A model generated the notes under the pieces. The model saw only the letters and a program-made list of their open reading frames with translations. It had not been told where the DNA came from and did no database searches. The position numbers and the translations under genes were made by a program. Positions 55,302-63,885 of a DNA stretch of 64,000 bases are shown here, piece after piece. The stretch spans positions 1,487,274 to 1,551,273 of the forward strand of contig NZ_HG966617.1 in assembly GCF_000689395.1 (NCBI RefSeq), in the 5' to 3' direction. The stretch's first letter is position 1; the number at the start of each line of letters is the position of its first letter. The DNA comes from Candidatus Phaeomarinobacter ectocarpi (GTDB taxonomy: Bacteria; Pseudomonadota; Alphaproteobacteria; CGMCC-115125).

Positions 55302-55651
55302 TCGAAATGCTTCTTGATATAGCAACTGGCGTTCTGCTGGCCGGCGGGAGTTTCTTCCTGCTGGTGGGGTCGATTGGTGTTCTGCGTCTGCCCGACTTTT
55401 ACTCGCGGATGCACGCCGCCGGTGTGACGGACACACTGGGCGCCGAACTGATCCTGCTGGCGATGATCCTGCAGACCGGCTTCAGTCTCATTACGGTGAA
55501 GATTGTCGCCATCGGTTTCTTCATGTTCTTTACCAGCCCGACATCCACCCATGCCGTGGCAAACGCGGCCTGGACCGCAGGACTGCGGCCGCTGCTGGGC
55601 AAGGACCTGAAGGAAGGCGAAACCGGCGGCAAGGACGGAGGTGCAGCATGA
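55298..55651 (+). CDS. mnhG: Mrp-type antiporter subunit G
   Basis: A 117-residue, three-helix membrane protein with GSFFLLVGSIGVLRLPDFYSRMHAAGVTDTLGAELIL, the MrpG motif containing conserved RLPDFYSRMHA. FFMFFTSPTSTHAVANAAW near residue 75 closes the domain. Overlapped at both ends by four bases, it is strictly coupled with its neighbours. Confidence 0.94.
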   Translation: MIEMLLDIATGVLLAGGSFFLLVGSIGVLRLPDFYSRMHAAGVTDTLGAELILLAMILQTGFSLITVKIVAIGFFMFFTSPTSTHAVANAAWTAGLRPLLGKDLKEGETGGKDGGAA

Positions 55652-56229
55652 GTGCGCTCATCATCGACCTTGTCCTCTTCACGCTGCTGGTTGCTGTTGC
55701 AATCCAGATCGTCCGCCTCGATCACCTGTTCGTCGTGACTATGTTGTCGGGTGTCTTCAGCCTGCTGACAGCCAGCCTCTTCATCACGCTGGATGCCCCG
55801 GATGTGGCCTTTACGGAAGCTGCCGTGGGCGCAGGTATCTCAACAGTCCTGATGCTGGGCACGCTGGCACTGACGTCGCAGATTCAAAAGCCGTCCAAGC
55901 GGACCCAGATCGTTCCCCTGCTGGTGGTGATCGTCACCGGCATGGCGCTTATCTACTCAACATTCGACATGCCCGCATTCGGCGACCCTCAGGCGCCCTC
56001 TCACACTCATGTAGGCCCCTACTACATCACCCAGACCCCTGAAGAGATTGATGTGCCAAACATCGTGACCGCCGTCCTGGCGAGCTACCGCGGCTTTGAC
56101 ACCCTGGGCGAAGTGGTCGTGGTGTTCATGGCTGGCGTCGGTGTGCTGGCGCTTCTGGGACACAAGCCGATGAAGCGGGCGGTTGCGGCCCGCGCGCAGG
56201 CGGCCAACCGTCGGGAGGAAGATGAATGA
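55648..56229 (+). CDS. DUF4040/MbhD-MbhE-like subunit
   Basis: A 193-residue membrane protein with about five helices. The N-terminal half (MLSGVFSLLTASLFITLDAPDVAFTEAAVGAGISTVLML) is the DUF4040/MbhD domain and the rest (YRGFDTLGEVVVVFMAGVGVLALL) is the MbhE domain; in classical Mrp systems both are the C-terminal end of MrpA. A free-standing version is seen in membrane-bound hydrogenase and Mbh-type antiporters. It takes the place of the missing MrpA end. Confidence 0.9.
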   Translation: MSALIIDLVLFTLLVAVAIQIVRLDHLFVVTMLSGVFSLLTASLFITLDAPDVAFTEAAVGAGISTVLMLGTLALTSQIQKPSKRTQIVPLLVVIVTGMALIYSTFDMPAFGDPQAPSHTHVGPYYITQTPEEIDVPNIVTAVLASYRGFDTLGEVVVVFMAGVGVLALLGHKPMKRAVAARAQAANRREEDE

Positions 56230-56675
56230 ACCATCACATCGTCCTTCGGGTCATCACCAAGATCCTGATCGCGCCAATCATTCTGTTTGGCTTGTATGTG
56301 CAATTCCATGGCGACTTCGGCGCCGGGGGCGGCTTTCAGGCAGGCGTGATCGTTGCGGTCGGCTTCATTCTGTACGCGCTGATTTTTGGGCTGCGCACCA
56401 CTCAGGAAGTGATGCCGCTGTGGGTCGTGCGAACAGCAGCCTGCTTTGGCGTGCTCATTTATGCCGGTGTCGGCGTCTACACCATGCTGCGCGGCGGCAA
56501 CTTCCTCGACTATGACTATGTGGCGGCTGACCCCATCGGCTATGCGATTGCCGGGCAACATCTGGGCATCCTGCTCATTGAAGCAGGCGTCGGCCTGACC
56601 GTGGCTGCCGTCATGGTGCTTGTGTTTTACGGATTTGCAGATGCTGCCGGTCCCATTGACGACAAGGACTGGTAG
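56226..56675 (+). CDS. mnhB: Mrp-type antiporter subunit B
   Basis: A 149-residue, four-helix protein. HIVLRVITKILIAPIILFGLYVQFHGDFGAGGGFQAGVI is the MnhB motif (the HGDFGAGGGFQAG loop is nearly invariant). Start ATG at 56226 overlaps the stop of the upstream gene. Confidence 0.95.
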   Translation: MNHHIVLRVITKILIAPIILFGLYVQFHGDFGAGGGFQAGVIVAVGFILYALIFGLRTTQEVMPLWVVRTAACFGVLIYAGVGVYTMLRGGNFLDYDYVAADPIGYAIAGQHLGILLIEAGVGLTVAAVMVLVFYGFADAAGPIDDKDW

Positions 56676-56678
56676 GCA

Positions 56679-57113
56679 ATGGAAGACAGCCCGATCCTCG
56701 AATTCATCCTTGGCCGGTACAATTACTGGCTCGTCATCGTGTTGATGATGGTTGGTCTTTACGTCGTTGTGGCGCGCGGCAACCTTGTGAAGAAACTCGT
56801 CGGCCTGAACCTGTTTCAGGTGTCCGTGTTTCTGTTCTACATCTCCGTTGGCAAGGTTTCGGGCGGCACCGCACCGATCTATGTCGATGATCCCAATGCG
56901 TTGTATTCCAATCCCCTGCCCCACGTTTTGATCCTCACCGCCATTGTGGTGGGTGTGGCGACGCTGGCGGTCGGACTGAGCCTCGTCATCCGTATTCAGC
57001 GGGCCTATGGCACCATTGAAGAAGACGACATTCAGGTGGCTGACGCCGGTCGTGACGTGTCACCCCGCGCCGGTGGCGAGAGTGGAACCTCCGCAAGCGG
57101 AGGCGCTGCGTGA
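56679..57113 (+). CDS. mnhC: Mrp-type antiporter subunit C (NuoK-like)
   Basis: A 144-residue protein with three helices homologous to NuoK. LPHVLILTAIVVGVATLAVGLSLVIRI and NLVKKLVGLNLFQVSVFLFYIS carry the membrane glutamate/lysine-type elements of the group. A hydrophilic C-terminal tail (VADAGRDVSPRAGGESGTSAS) is an extension. It overlaps the first MnhD-like gene by four bases. Confidence 0.93.
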   Translation: MEDSPILEFILGRYNYWLVIVLMMVGLYVVVARGNLVKKLVGLNLFQVSVFLFYISVGKVSGGTAPIYVDDPNALYSNPLPHVLILTAIVVGVATLAVGLSLVIRIQRAYGTIEEDDIQVADAGRDVSPRAGGESGTSASGGAA

Positions 57114-58663
57114 TGATGGAATTCATCATGTATCACCTGCCTGCGCTGCAGGTGGTCGTGCCCATGCTGGCGGCACCCATCTGTCTCCTGATGATGCGCG
57201 GCAGTCTCGCGGGGCTCGTGGCGCTTGTGACAGGCGTTCTTTGCTTCGTCATGTCGCTGCTGCTGTTGCAGCAGGTCATCGTGAGCGGGCCGATCTCCTA
57301 TCAGCTGGGGGGATGGGCACCGCCTTTCGGCATTGAGTATCGCGTCGATGCGATGAATGCCTTTGTGCTGGTTATTGTCGCTGCGACCAGTGCACTGGTT
57401 CTGCCGTTTGCACGCCGTTCCATACGGGCGGAAATCGAGCCCTCCAAGCAGGCGCTTTTCTACACGGTCTTTACGCTGTGCCTGACGGGCCTGCTGGGTG
57501 TCACGATTACCGGAGACGCCTTCAACGTCTTCGTGTTCCTGGAGATTTCATCCCTCTCCACCTATGTCCTCGTGGCAATGGGTGCGCGGCGGGATCGGCG
57601 GGCCCTGACCGCCGGGTACACCTATCTGGTGATGGGCACCATCGGGGCCACGTTCTACGTCATCGGTCTAGGCCTGCTCTATCAGGCGACCGGCACCCTC
57701 AACATGGAAGACCTGGCCGTCCGGCTGCAGCCTCTGGGTGACCTGACCAGCGTGCGCGCAGGCTTCGCCTTCATCATGGTGGGCCTGGCGCTGAAGCTGG
57801 CCATGTTCCCGATCCATGCCTGGCTGCCAAACGCCTACACCTATGCCCCTTCCGTGGTCAGCATCTTTCTTGCCGCCACGTCCACCAAGGTGGCGGTCTA
57901 TGTGCTGCTGCGCTTCATGTTCACGGTGTTTGGCTATGACTTCCCGGTCGTTGAGCTATCGCTGTCAACCGTGTTCCTGCCACTCGCCGTGATTGCCATG
58001 TTCGTGGCGTCTGCTGTTGCGGTCTTCCAGACCGACTTCAAGCGATTGCTCGCCTACTCGTCCGTTGCCCAGATCGGCTACATGGTGCTCGGTTTCTCCA
58101 TGGCAAGCGTCACAGGCCTGACCGCTACCATGGTGCACCTGTTCAACCACGCCGCCATGAAAGGCGTCATGTTCATGGTGGCTGGCGCCGTGGTCTATCG
58201 CGTGGGTTCAACAGCCGTGACCAGTTTTGCAGGCCTTGGCCGACAGATGCCGTGGACCATGGCCGCGATGGTTGTGGGCGGCCTGTCGCTCATCGGCGTG
58301 CCCCTGACGGTCGGCTTCATCTCCAAGTGGTATCTCATCCTCGGTGCCCTTGAGACCGGCGACTGGATCATCGCTTTTATGATCGTGGCGAGTTCACTGA
58401 TCGCTGTCATCTATGTGTGGCGGATGGTCGAGATGGCCTATCTCACACCAGCCCCTGAGGGATCAAAACCCGTGCGTGAAGCGCCGCTCTCCATGCTGCT
58501 GCCCATGTGGACCCTTGCACTTGTGTGCCTCTATTTCGGCATCAATGCAGAGCTGACAGCCAGCATCGGCCAGGCCGTGGCAGAGACGCTCCTCAATGGC
58601 GGCGTTGATGCGGCAGCCAGTGTCATTCCGATGGACGAAGTTGTGGAAGGAGTGGCCCCATGA
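57110..58663 (+). CDS. mnhD: Mrp-type antiporter subunit D (NuoN/M-like), first copy
   Basis: A 517-residue proton-conducting membrane protein with about 14 helices. The TM5 glutamate is in VFVFLEISSLSTYVL, the TM7 lysine in LALKLAMFPIHAWLPNAY and a TM8 lysine in AATSTKVAVYVLLRF; all three are the conserved charged residues of MrpD/NuoN channels. It is the most canonical of three such subunits here. Alternative starts at 57113 or 57125 are in frame. Confidence 0.94.
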   Translation: MMMEFIMYHLPALQVVVPMLAAPICLLMMRGSLAGLVALVTGVLCFVMSLLLLQQVIVSGPISYQLGGWAPPFGIEYRVDAMNAFVLVIVAATSALVLPFARRSIRAEIEPSKQALFYTVFTLCLTGLLGVTITGDAFNVFVFLEISSLSTYVLVAMGARRDRRALTAGYTYLVMGTIGATFYVIGLGLLYQATGTLNMEDLAVRLQPLGDLTSVRAGFAFIMVGLALKLAMFPIHAWLPNAYTYAPSVVSIFLAATSTKVAVYVLLRFMFTVFGYDFPVVELSLSTVFLPLAVIAMFVASAVAVFQTDFKRLLAYSSVAQIGYMVLGFSMASVTGLTATMVHLFNHAAMKGVMFMVAGAVVYRVGSTAVTSFAGLGRQMPWTMAAMVVGGLSLIGVPLTVGFISKWYLILGALETGDWIIAFMIVASSLIAVIYVWRMVEMAYLTPAPEGSKPVREAPLSMLLPMWTLALVCLYFGINAELTASIGQAVAETLLNGGVDAAASVIPMDEVVEGVAP

Positions 58664-60180
58664 CCTTGCTCACTCCTCTGGGGATCGATTTTGGCACCGC
58701 CATGCTGATTGCGGTCCTCCTGCCCATGGCGGGTGCGGTGCTTCTGGTACTTGCCGGACGCTGGCCGAATCTGCGTGAAGCGGTGACGCTCACAACCGCT
58801 GTGGCTCTCTTCATCACGGTTCTGCATCTGCTGGGTGGATACCTGGCAGGTGAGGCGCCACGGCTTGTTCTGTTTGATGTAGTGCCCGGCATCCCGATCG
58901 CTTTCAAGCTCGAGCCGCTGGGCGTCATCTTCTCACTGGTCGCCAGTGGGCTTTGGATCGTGACGTCGCTCTATGCCATCGGCTATATGCGCGGCAACAA
59001 GGAAGAAAACCAGACACGCTTCTATGCCTGCTTTGCCATTGCGCTCGGCGCGGCCATGGGCATTGCCCTGGCAGACAACCTGCTGACGCTTTTCATCTTC
59101 TACGAAGTGCTGACGCTGTCGACCTATCCGCTGGTGGCCCACAAGGAAACACCGGCAGCTCGGCGCGGAGCGCGCATCTATCTGGGTATCCTGCTGGCCA
59201 CATCCATCGGCCTGCTTCTCCCCGCCATCATCTGGACCTATGCAGTTGCGGGGACCGGTGACTTCCAGGTCGGCGGTATTCTGGAGGGCAAGATCGACGA
59301 AGCCCTGCTGCCGATCCTGCTGGGCCTCTACATGTTCGGTATCGGCAAGGCGGCGCTCGTCCCCATTCACCCGTGGTTGCCCCACGCCATGGTGGCACCG
59401 ACACCGGTGTCAGCGTTGCTGCATGCCGTGGCCGTTGTGAAAGCCGGTGTGTTCACCGTCCTCAAAGTAACCGTCTATGTGTTTGGCACGGACTTCCTGT
59501 CATCAACGGATGCCAGTGTCTGGCTGATGTGGGTGGCGGCCTTCTCGATTGTCTTTGCAGGCATCATTGCCATGACCAAAGACAATCTGAAGGCGCGGTT
59601 GGCTTATTCGACAGTGAGCCAGCTCTCCTACGTGACACTAGGCGCGATGTTGGCGTCCGGCTATGGCGTGACCGCCGGTGCCCTGCAGATCATGATGCAC
59701 GCGACCGCCAAGATCACGCTCTTCATGTGCGCCGGTGCGATTTACGTCGCGACGCAAAAAACCGAGCTAAGCCAGATGGATGGTCTGGGGCGCAAAATGC
59801 CCTGGGTGTATGGCGCCTTTACTGTGGGCGCCCTTGCGATCATCGGCATACCGCCACTGGGCGGCGACTGGGTGAAGCTGTACCTGGTCATGGCCGCGAC
59901 GGATTCAGGTGAAAAATACATCATCTATCCGCTGATCCTCGCGTCGCTTTTGTCCATCGGCTACCTGTTGCCTGTGGTTGCCCGTGGCTTCTTTGGCAAT
60001 CTTGGCGACCGGGCGGAACCAGCGTCCCAGTTCAATGAAGCCGTGCCCGTGGAAGAGCGCATTCGCGCGCCTCGGCTTACCGTCATTGCGCCGGTGATTA
60101 CCGCCGCCTTGTGTTTCCTCACCCTGTTCCTCGTTGGGCCGCTCAAAGAGCTGATCGCGCCCCTCGTCGGTGCGCATTAG
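58660..60180 (+). CDS. Mrp-type proton-conducting subunit (MnhD/NuoM-like), second copy
   Basis: A 506-residue antiporter-like subunit with about 14 helices. Charged residues are kept: glutamate in LTLFIFYEVLTLSTYPL, lysine in GIGKAALVPIHPWLPHAMVAPTPVS, and lysines in AVVKAGVFTVLK. The HPWLPHAM motif and the VSALLHAVAVVKAG stretch liken it to Mbh/NuoL-type subunits. With its partners it substitutes for the missing MrpA. It overlaps the preceding gene by four bases. Confidence 0.93.
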   Translation: MTLLTPLGIDFGTAMLIAVLLPMAGAVLLVLAGRWPNLREAVTLTTAVALFITVLHLLGGYLAGEAPRLVLFDVVPGIPIAFKLEPLGVIFSLVASGLWIVTSLYAIGYMRGNKEENQTRFYACFAIALGAAMGIALADNLLTLFIFYEVLTLSTYPLVAHKETPAARRGARIYLGILLATSIGLLLPAIIWTYAVAGTGDFQVGGILEGKIDEALLPILLGLYMFGIGKAALVPIHPWLPHAMVAPTPVSALLHAVAVVKAGVFTVLKVTVYVFGTDFLSSTDASVWLMWVAAFSIVFAGIIAMTKDNLKARLAYSTVSQLSYVTLGAMLASGYGVTAGALQIMMHATAKITLFMCAGAIYVATQKTELSQMDGLGRKMPWVYGAFTVGALAIIGIPPLGGDWVKLYLVMAATDSGEKYIIYPLILASLLSIGYLLPVVARGFFGNLGDRAEPASQFNEAVPVEERIRAPRLTVIAPVITAALCFLTLFLVGPLKELIAPLVGAH

Positions 60181-60192
60181 GGAGGCTGATTG

Positions 60193-60465
60193 ATGTCTGA
60201 CAAACCAAATGGCTTCTGGGGCTGGGCGCTGACCAAACAGGCGGACCGCAACATGCTGGTCTTTATCGTCATCCTGTGTGTGCTGCTGGGCGGGGCGGGC
60301 CTAGTGTTTCCATCCAGCGGCGTTCCGTTCATTTCTGAAATTCCCTTTGGGGCCGCCGTGGCCTCCTTTGCCGCGGCACTGGTTGCCGTTGTTGCCACCT
60401 GGCCGTTGCGCTTTTTGCTGCGCCGCCGGATTGGCTATTACAGCGGGAAGGATGACACCCAATGA
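60193..60465 (+). CDS. Small two-helix membrane protein of the Mrp operon
   Basis: A 90-residue protein with two predicted membrane helices (about 21-41 and 49-74) and short charged ends (MSDKPNGFWGWALTKQADRN; RRRIGYYSGKDDTQ). It resembles no classical Mrp subunit. GGGAGGCTGATTG stands before the ATG, and its stop overlaps the next gene by four bases, so it is an integral member of the operon and may be an assembly or structural subunit. Confidence 0.82.
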   Translation: MSDKPNGFWGWALTKQADRNMLVFIVILCVLLGGAGLVFPSSGVPFISEIPFGAAVASFAAALVAVVATWPLRFLLRRRIGYYSGKDDTQ

Positions 60466-62159
60466 GCATGGCCCCGGACATCTTCGGCGGAGTGCTTGAT
60501 GGCCTGTCACCGGGCTTCCTGCTGATCCTTGCCGGTCTTCTGGCAACATTGCTGCCGCGTGCGGCACGTCCCTTTGTCTCAGTTGCAGCGCCACTCTTGG
60601 GGCTTGTGCATCTGCTAGCCTTGCCTGCCGGGCCTGGTGGAATGGTGGAGATGCTGGGCATTTCCATCGCCACGTTTGATATTACCCAGCCGGGTTTCGC
60701 CATTGCGGTCAGCTTTCTGGCAGCGGCGACCATCGCCGGCATTTTCAACTGGCATGAGCGCGCCGGCCTGCCGGTGGCTGCGGGTCTCATTTACACGGGC
60801 TGTGCGACGGGGGCCGTGCTGGCAGGCGACCTGCCGAGCTTCTTCATCTTCTTTGAAATCTCGTCCATCGCTGCGGCCTTCCTGATCTGGTCAGGCGGCA
60901 CCAGCCGCTCGCTGGGCGCAGGCATGCGCTTTGCCGTGGCCAATATTCTGGCCGGTGTCCTGCTGCTGGAAGCATTCCTGCTCACCTACAAGGTAACCGG
61001 CAGCATTTCTTTCTTTGTGGGCGACCTGAGCACGACTGCCGGCATCTACCTTATTCTCGCGCTTGGTATCCGCTCTGCCTTTCCGGTGTTGCACGCATGG
61101 CTGACGGATGCCTATCCGGAATCCACGCCGGGCGGCACGGTTCTGCTCAGCGTATTTGCCGTGACAACATCCGTATACGCATTGATGCGCTTCCTGCCGG
61201 GTGAGCAGCTGCTGACCTATATCGGACCGGTGATGATTGCCTTCCCGGTCTTCCTTGCCCTGCTCTCCAACGATCTTCGCCGGGCACTTTGCTACGGACT
61301 CATAAGCCAGGTCGGCCTCGCCGTCACTGCAGTTGGCATCGGCACGCCGGAAGCCCTTGCGGCCGCCACGACGCTTGCTGTGGCTAACATCTTTGGCTTC
61401 CTCTTGATGTTTATGGCCATTGGCGCGGTTCTGTTCCGCACCGGCACAGCCTCTGCTGCAAGCCTTGGTGGTCTTGCAGCCCAAATGCCGTGGACTGCGG
61501 GTTTTGCGGTGATCGGCGGTCTGTCGGTCGCGGGCCTTCCCATCCTTGCAGGCGGTACGGCCATGCCGGCCCTGCTGACATCCATCTGGACCAGTTCAGG
61601 TCCCTATGTTGCGGCGCTGACCCTGTTTGGTGTGGCCGGCGTATGGGCTCATGCGGGCCTCAGGGTGCCCGCAGCAGCGTTCTTTGGTGAGCGTCAGGAG
61701 ACCCACACCGTCTCAGAAGCCCCACTGCATATGCGCCTCGCCATGCTGATTGGTGTTCTGGGCTGTCTTGGCATCGGCTCCATGCCCTATTGGGACAATG
61801 TGGCCTTCGATGCCGCGGGACTTGTCCTGCACATGCAGGGTCTGGCGTTCTCACTGCTGGTGTTCGCGGCCGCCCGGGCGTGGGGACTGCTGCCGCGCGA
61901 CGAGGCATCCGCCCTCATCGATGTGGATTGGCTCTACCGCCGCCTTGGACCGGCAATTGTCGCGACGGTCATGTCGGTGACGTCCGCCGCCTATGCAGCC
62001 TGGCAGAATTTCATAAGCGCGCGGCTGGTGGGAACCTTCCAGGCCATGTTCACGGCGGCAGGACCACAAACCAATGTTGCTGCCACCTGGGGAACCGGCC
62101 TGAGTGTATTGTGGGTTGCCATCCTTCTGGTGGTGATGTTGCTGGTCAGCTACGTCTGA
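60462..62159 (+). CDS. Mrp-type proton-conducting subunit, divergent third copy
   Basis: A 565-residue antiporter-like protein with about 15 helices. The glutamate in SFFIFFEISSIAAAFLIW is present, but the TM7 block reads LALGIRSAFPVLHAWLTDAYPES, so arginine stands where the other two copies have lysine, and the TM8 block SVFAVTTSVYALMRF has threonine in place of the lysine. It is therefore a diverged NuoN-like subunit, perhaps structural rather than conducting. It ends the operon. Confidence 0.9.
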   Translation: MSMAPDIFGGVLDGLSPGFLLILAGLLATLLPRAARPFVSVAAPLLGLVHLLALPAGPGGMVEMLGISIATFDITQPGFAIAVSFLAAATIAGIFNWHERAGLPVAAGLIYTGCATGAVLAGDLPSFFIFFEISSIAAAFLIWSGGTSRSLGAGMRFAVANILAGVLLLEAFLLTYKVTGSISFFVGDLSTTAGIYLILALGIRSAFPVLHAWLTDAYPESTPGGTVLLSVFAVTTSVYALMRFLPGEQLLTYIGPVMIAFPVFLALLSNDLRRALCYGLISQVGLAVTAVGIGTPEALAAATTLAVANIFGFLLMFMAIGAVLFRTGTASAASLGGLAAQMPWTAGFAVIGGLSVAGLPILAGGTAMPALLTSIWTSSGPYVAALTLFGVAGVWAHAGLRVPAAAFFGERQETHTVSEAPLHMRLAMLIGVLGCLGIGSMPYWDNVAFDAAGLVLHMQGLAFSLLVFAAARAWGLLPRDEASALIDVDWLYRRLGPAIVATVMSVTSAAYAAWQNFISARLVGTFQAMFTAAGPQTNVAATWGTGLSVLWVAILLVVMLLVSYV

Positions 62160-62188
62160 CCCGCAACACCGCCAACCCGGCGGACCTC

Positions 62189-63787
62189 CTACTCAGCGTT
62201 CATCCCGACAAAGACACCTAGCGGGCCGACGGTAACCTGGCCCGCATCATGGCTCGCTTTGCCAAGCGTCAGTTCTTTCACCAGCACCGCATTGGTATCG
62301 ATGTTGGTTTCCTCGTCCCCAAAGTTGAAGACACAGGTCATGGTCTGCGACCCGTCGCTTCGGGTGAAGGCCAGCACATCGTTGGATGATTCAAGCAGGG
62401 TGATATCCCCGGTTTGCAGAACCCGGTGCGCCTTGCGCAAAGCAATCGCCCGTTTGGAAAACGCCAGCGTCGACTCTGTGTCTGCTTCCTGGGTGCTGAC
62501 AGACAGGGCGGGATGCTCCGGCCCGACCGGCAGCCATGGTTCAACTGTCGAGAACCCCGCATAGCGAACATCCGGCGCCCACGGCATGGGAGAGCGGCAC
62601 CCGTCCCTGCCCTTGAAGTGCGGGAAATACAACGTGCCGAACGGGTCGCGTATCTGCTCCCGGGTGACATCAATGTCGTCGAGACCCAGTTCCTCGCCCT
62701 GATACATCAAGGCGGTGCCGCGCAGGCACATGAGAAGCGCCATACCGAGCTTGGCGACCTGTGCCTTGTCACGGCCCTTTGACCAGCGCGTGACGGGACG
62801 GGCCACGTCATGGTTGGAAAAGGTCACGCAGGGGAACAGGTCTTCCACCGGCCCGGCGATGCGATTGTAGTAGCGGTCAAAGACCGAGCGCTCGAGATTG
62901 GCTGCATCCAGCAGGGTAAATGTGTAGGCCGTGTGCAGACGATCATCGCCGCCTGCATATTGGCCGAGGATTTTCTCTCCTGCGGCAAACTCACCAAAGA
63001 CCAGCCGATCCTCATAGCTATCCACCACGTCACGGATGCGGGTCATGATGGCGACGTTCTCCGGCTGGTTCCAGTCATGGTCATGAAACTGCAGGCGGGC
63101 TGGATGGCTCCAGGAGAGGTCTGAACGCTTTTCCTTTGGCACGGCCGTATTGTCCGCCAGAGAGGCGTCATGCACATAGGAATTGGCGACATCAAGCCGG
63201 AACCCGTCAACGCCCTTGTCGAGCCAGAACCGCAACACGTCCAGCACGGCCTCGACCACGTCCGGATTGTGGAAATTGAGCTTGGGCTGCGTCCGCAGGA
63301 ACTGGTGGAAGTAATATTGCCGACGCAGCGGGTGCCACGACCATGAGGCGCCACCAAACGCTGCCAGCCAGTTGTTGGGCGGCGTGCCGTCTTCGCGCGC
63401 CTCGGTCCACACATACCAGTCGGACTTGGGATTGTCCTTTGATGTGAGGCTTTCCTGAAACCAGGCATGCTGGTCGGAGGTATGGCTCAGAACCTGATCC
63501 AGAATGACTTTCAGACCGCGTGAGTGGGCTTCTTCAAGCAGCGCATCAAACGCAGGCATGCCCCCCATGGCGGCATCAACATCCACATAATCGGCAACAT
63601 CATATCCAAAATCATCGTTCGGGGATGGATAGATGGGTGACAGCCAGATGGCGTCCACACCAAGGGAAGCAACGTAGTCAAGCTTGCGGCGAATGCCGTC
63701 CAGATCGCCAATGCCGTCTCCATTGGTATCCATATAGCTGCGTGGATAGATCTGGTAGACGACTGCCCCCTGCCACCATTCACTCAT
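62189..63787 (-). CDS. GH13 family alpha-glucosidase
   Basis: A 532-residue alpha-amylase-family enzyme of the oligo-1,6-glucosidase/alpha-glucosidase type. It opens WWQGAVVYQIYPRSYMDTNGDGIGDL; conserved regions are the nucleophile in GVDGFRLDVANSY, the acid/base in DRLVFGEFAAGEK, and VTFSNHDVARPVTRW. LVLDQVLSHTSDQH-like DQVLSHTSDQHAWF is region I. No signal peptide is present, so it works on imported oligosaccharides in the cytoplasm. ATG at 63787 has GAGGAAA before it; 17 further upstream codons are unsupported. It converges with the Mrp operon, 29 bases from its end. Confidence 0.95.
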   Translation of the reverse strand: MSEWWQGAVVYQIYPRSYMDTNGDGIGDLDGIRRKLDYVASLGVDAIWLSPIYPSPNDDFGYDVADYVDVDAAMGGMPAFDALLEEAHSRGLKVILDQVLSHTSDQHAWFQESLTSKDNPKSDWYVWTEAREDGTPPNNWLAAFGGASWSWHPLRRQYYFHQFLRTQPKLNFHNPDVVEAVLDVLRFWLDKGVDGFRLDVANSYVHDASLADNTAVPKEKRSDLSWSHPARLQFHDHDWNQPENVAIMTRIRDVVDSYEDRLVFGEFAAGEKILGQYAGGDDRLHTAYTFTLLDAANLERSVFDRYYNRIAGPVEDLFPCVTFSNHDVARPVTRWSKGRDKAQVAKLGMALLMCLRGTALMYQGEELGLDDIDVTREQIRDPFGTLYFPHFKGRDGCRSPMPWAPDVRYAGFSTVEPWLPVGPEHPALSVSTQEADTESTLAFSKRAIALRKAHRVLQTGDITLLESSNDVLAFTRSDGSQTMTCVFNFGDEETNIDTNAVLVKELTLGKASHDAGQVTVGPLGVFVGMNAE

Positions 63788-63885
63788 TCGTATTTTCCTC
63801 GTCGCGTCGGCGCAAATCACTCGTTGCGTTGAAATCAAGTCGCGCTAACCTGCCCTAGTCATTCTTCAATGCAAGGCCTTTTTCC

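Noticed and set aside
56085-56924. 279-codon minus-strand frame opposite mnhB/mnhC
   Set aside because: Antisense to tightly overlapping Mrp genes; His/Asp-rich composition is that of reversed membrane-protein codons.
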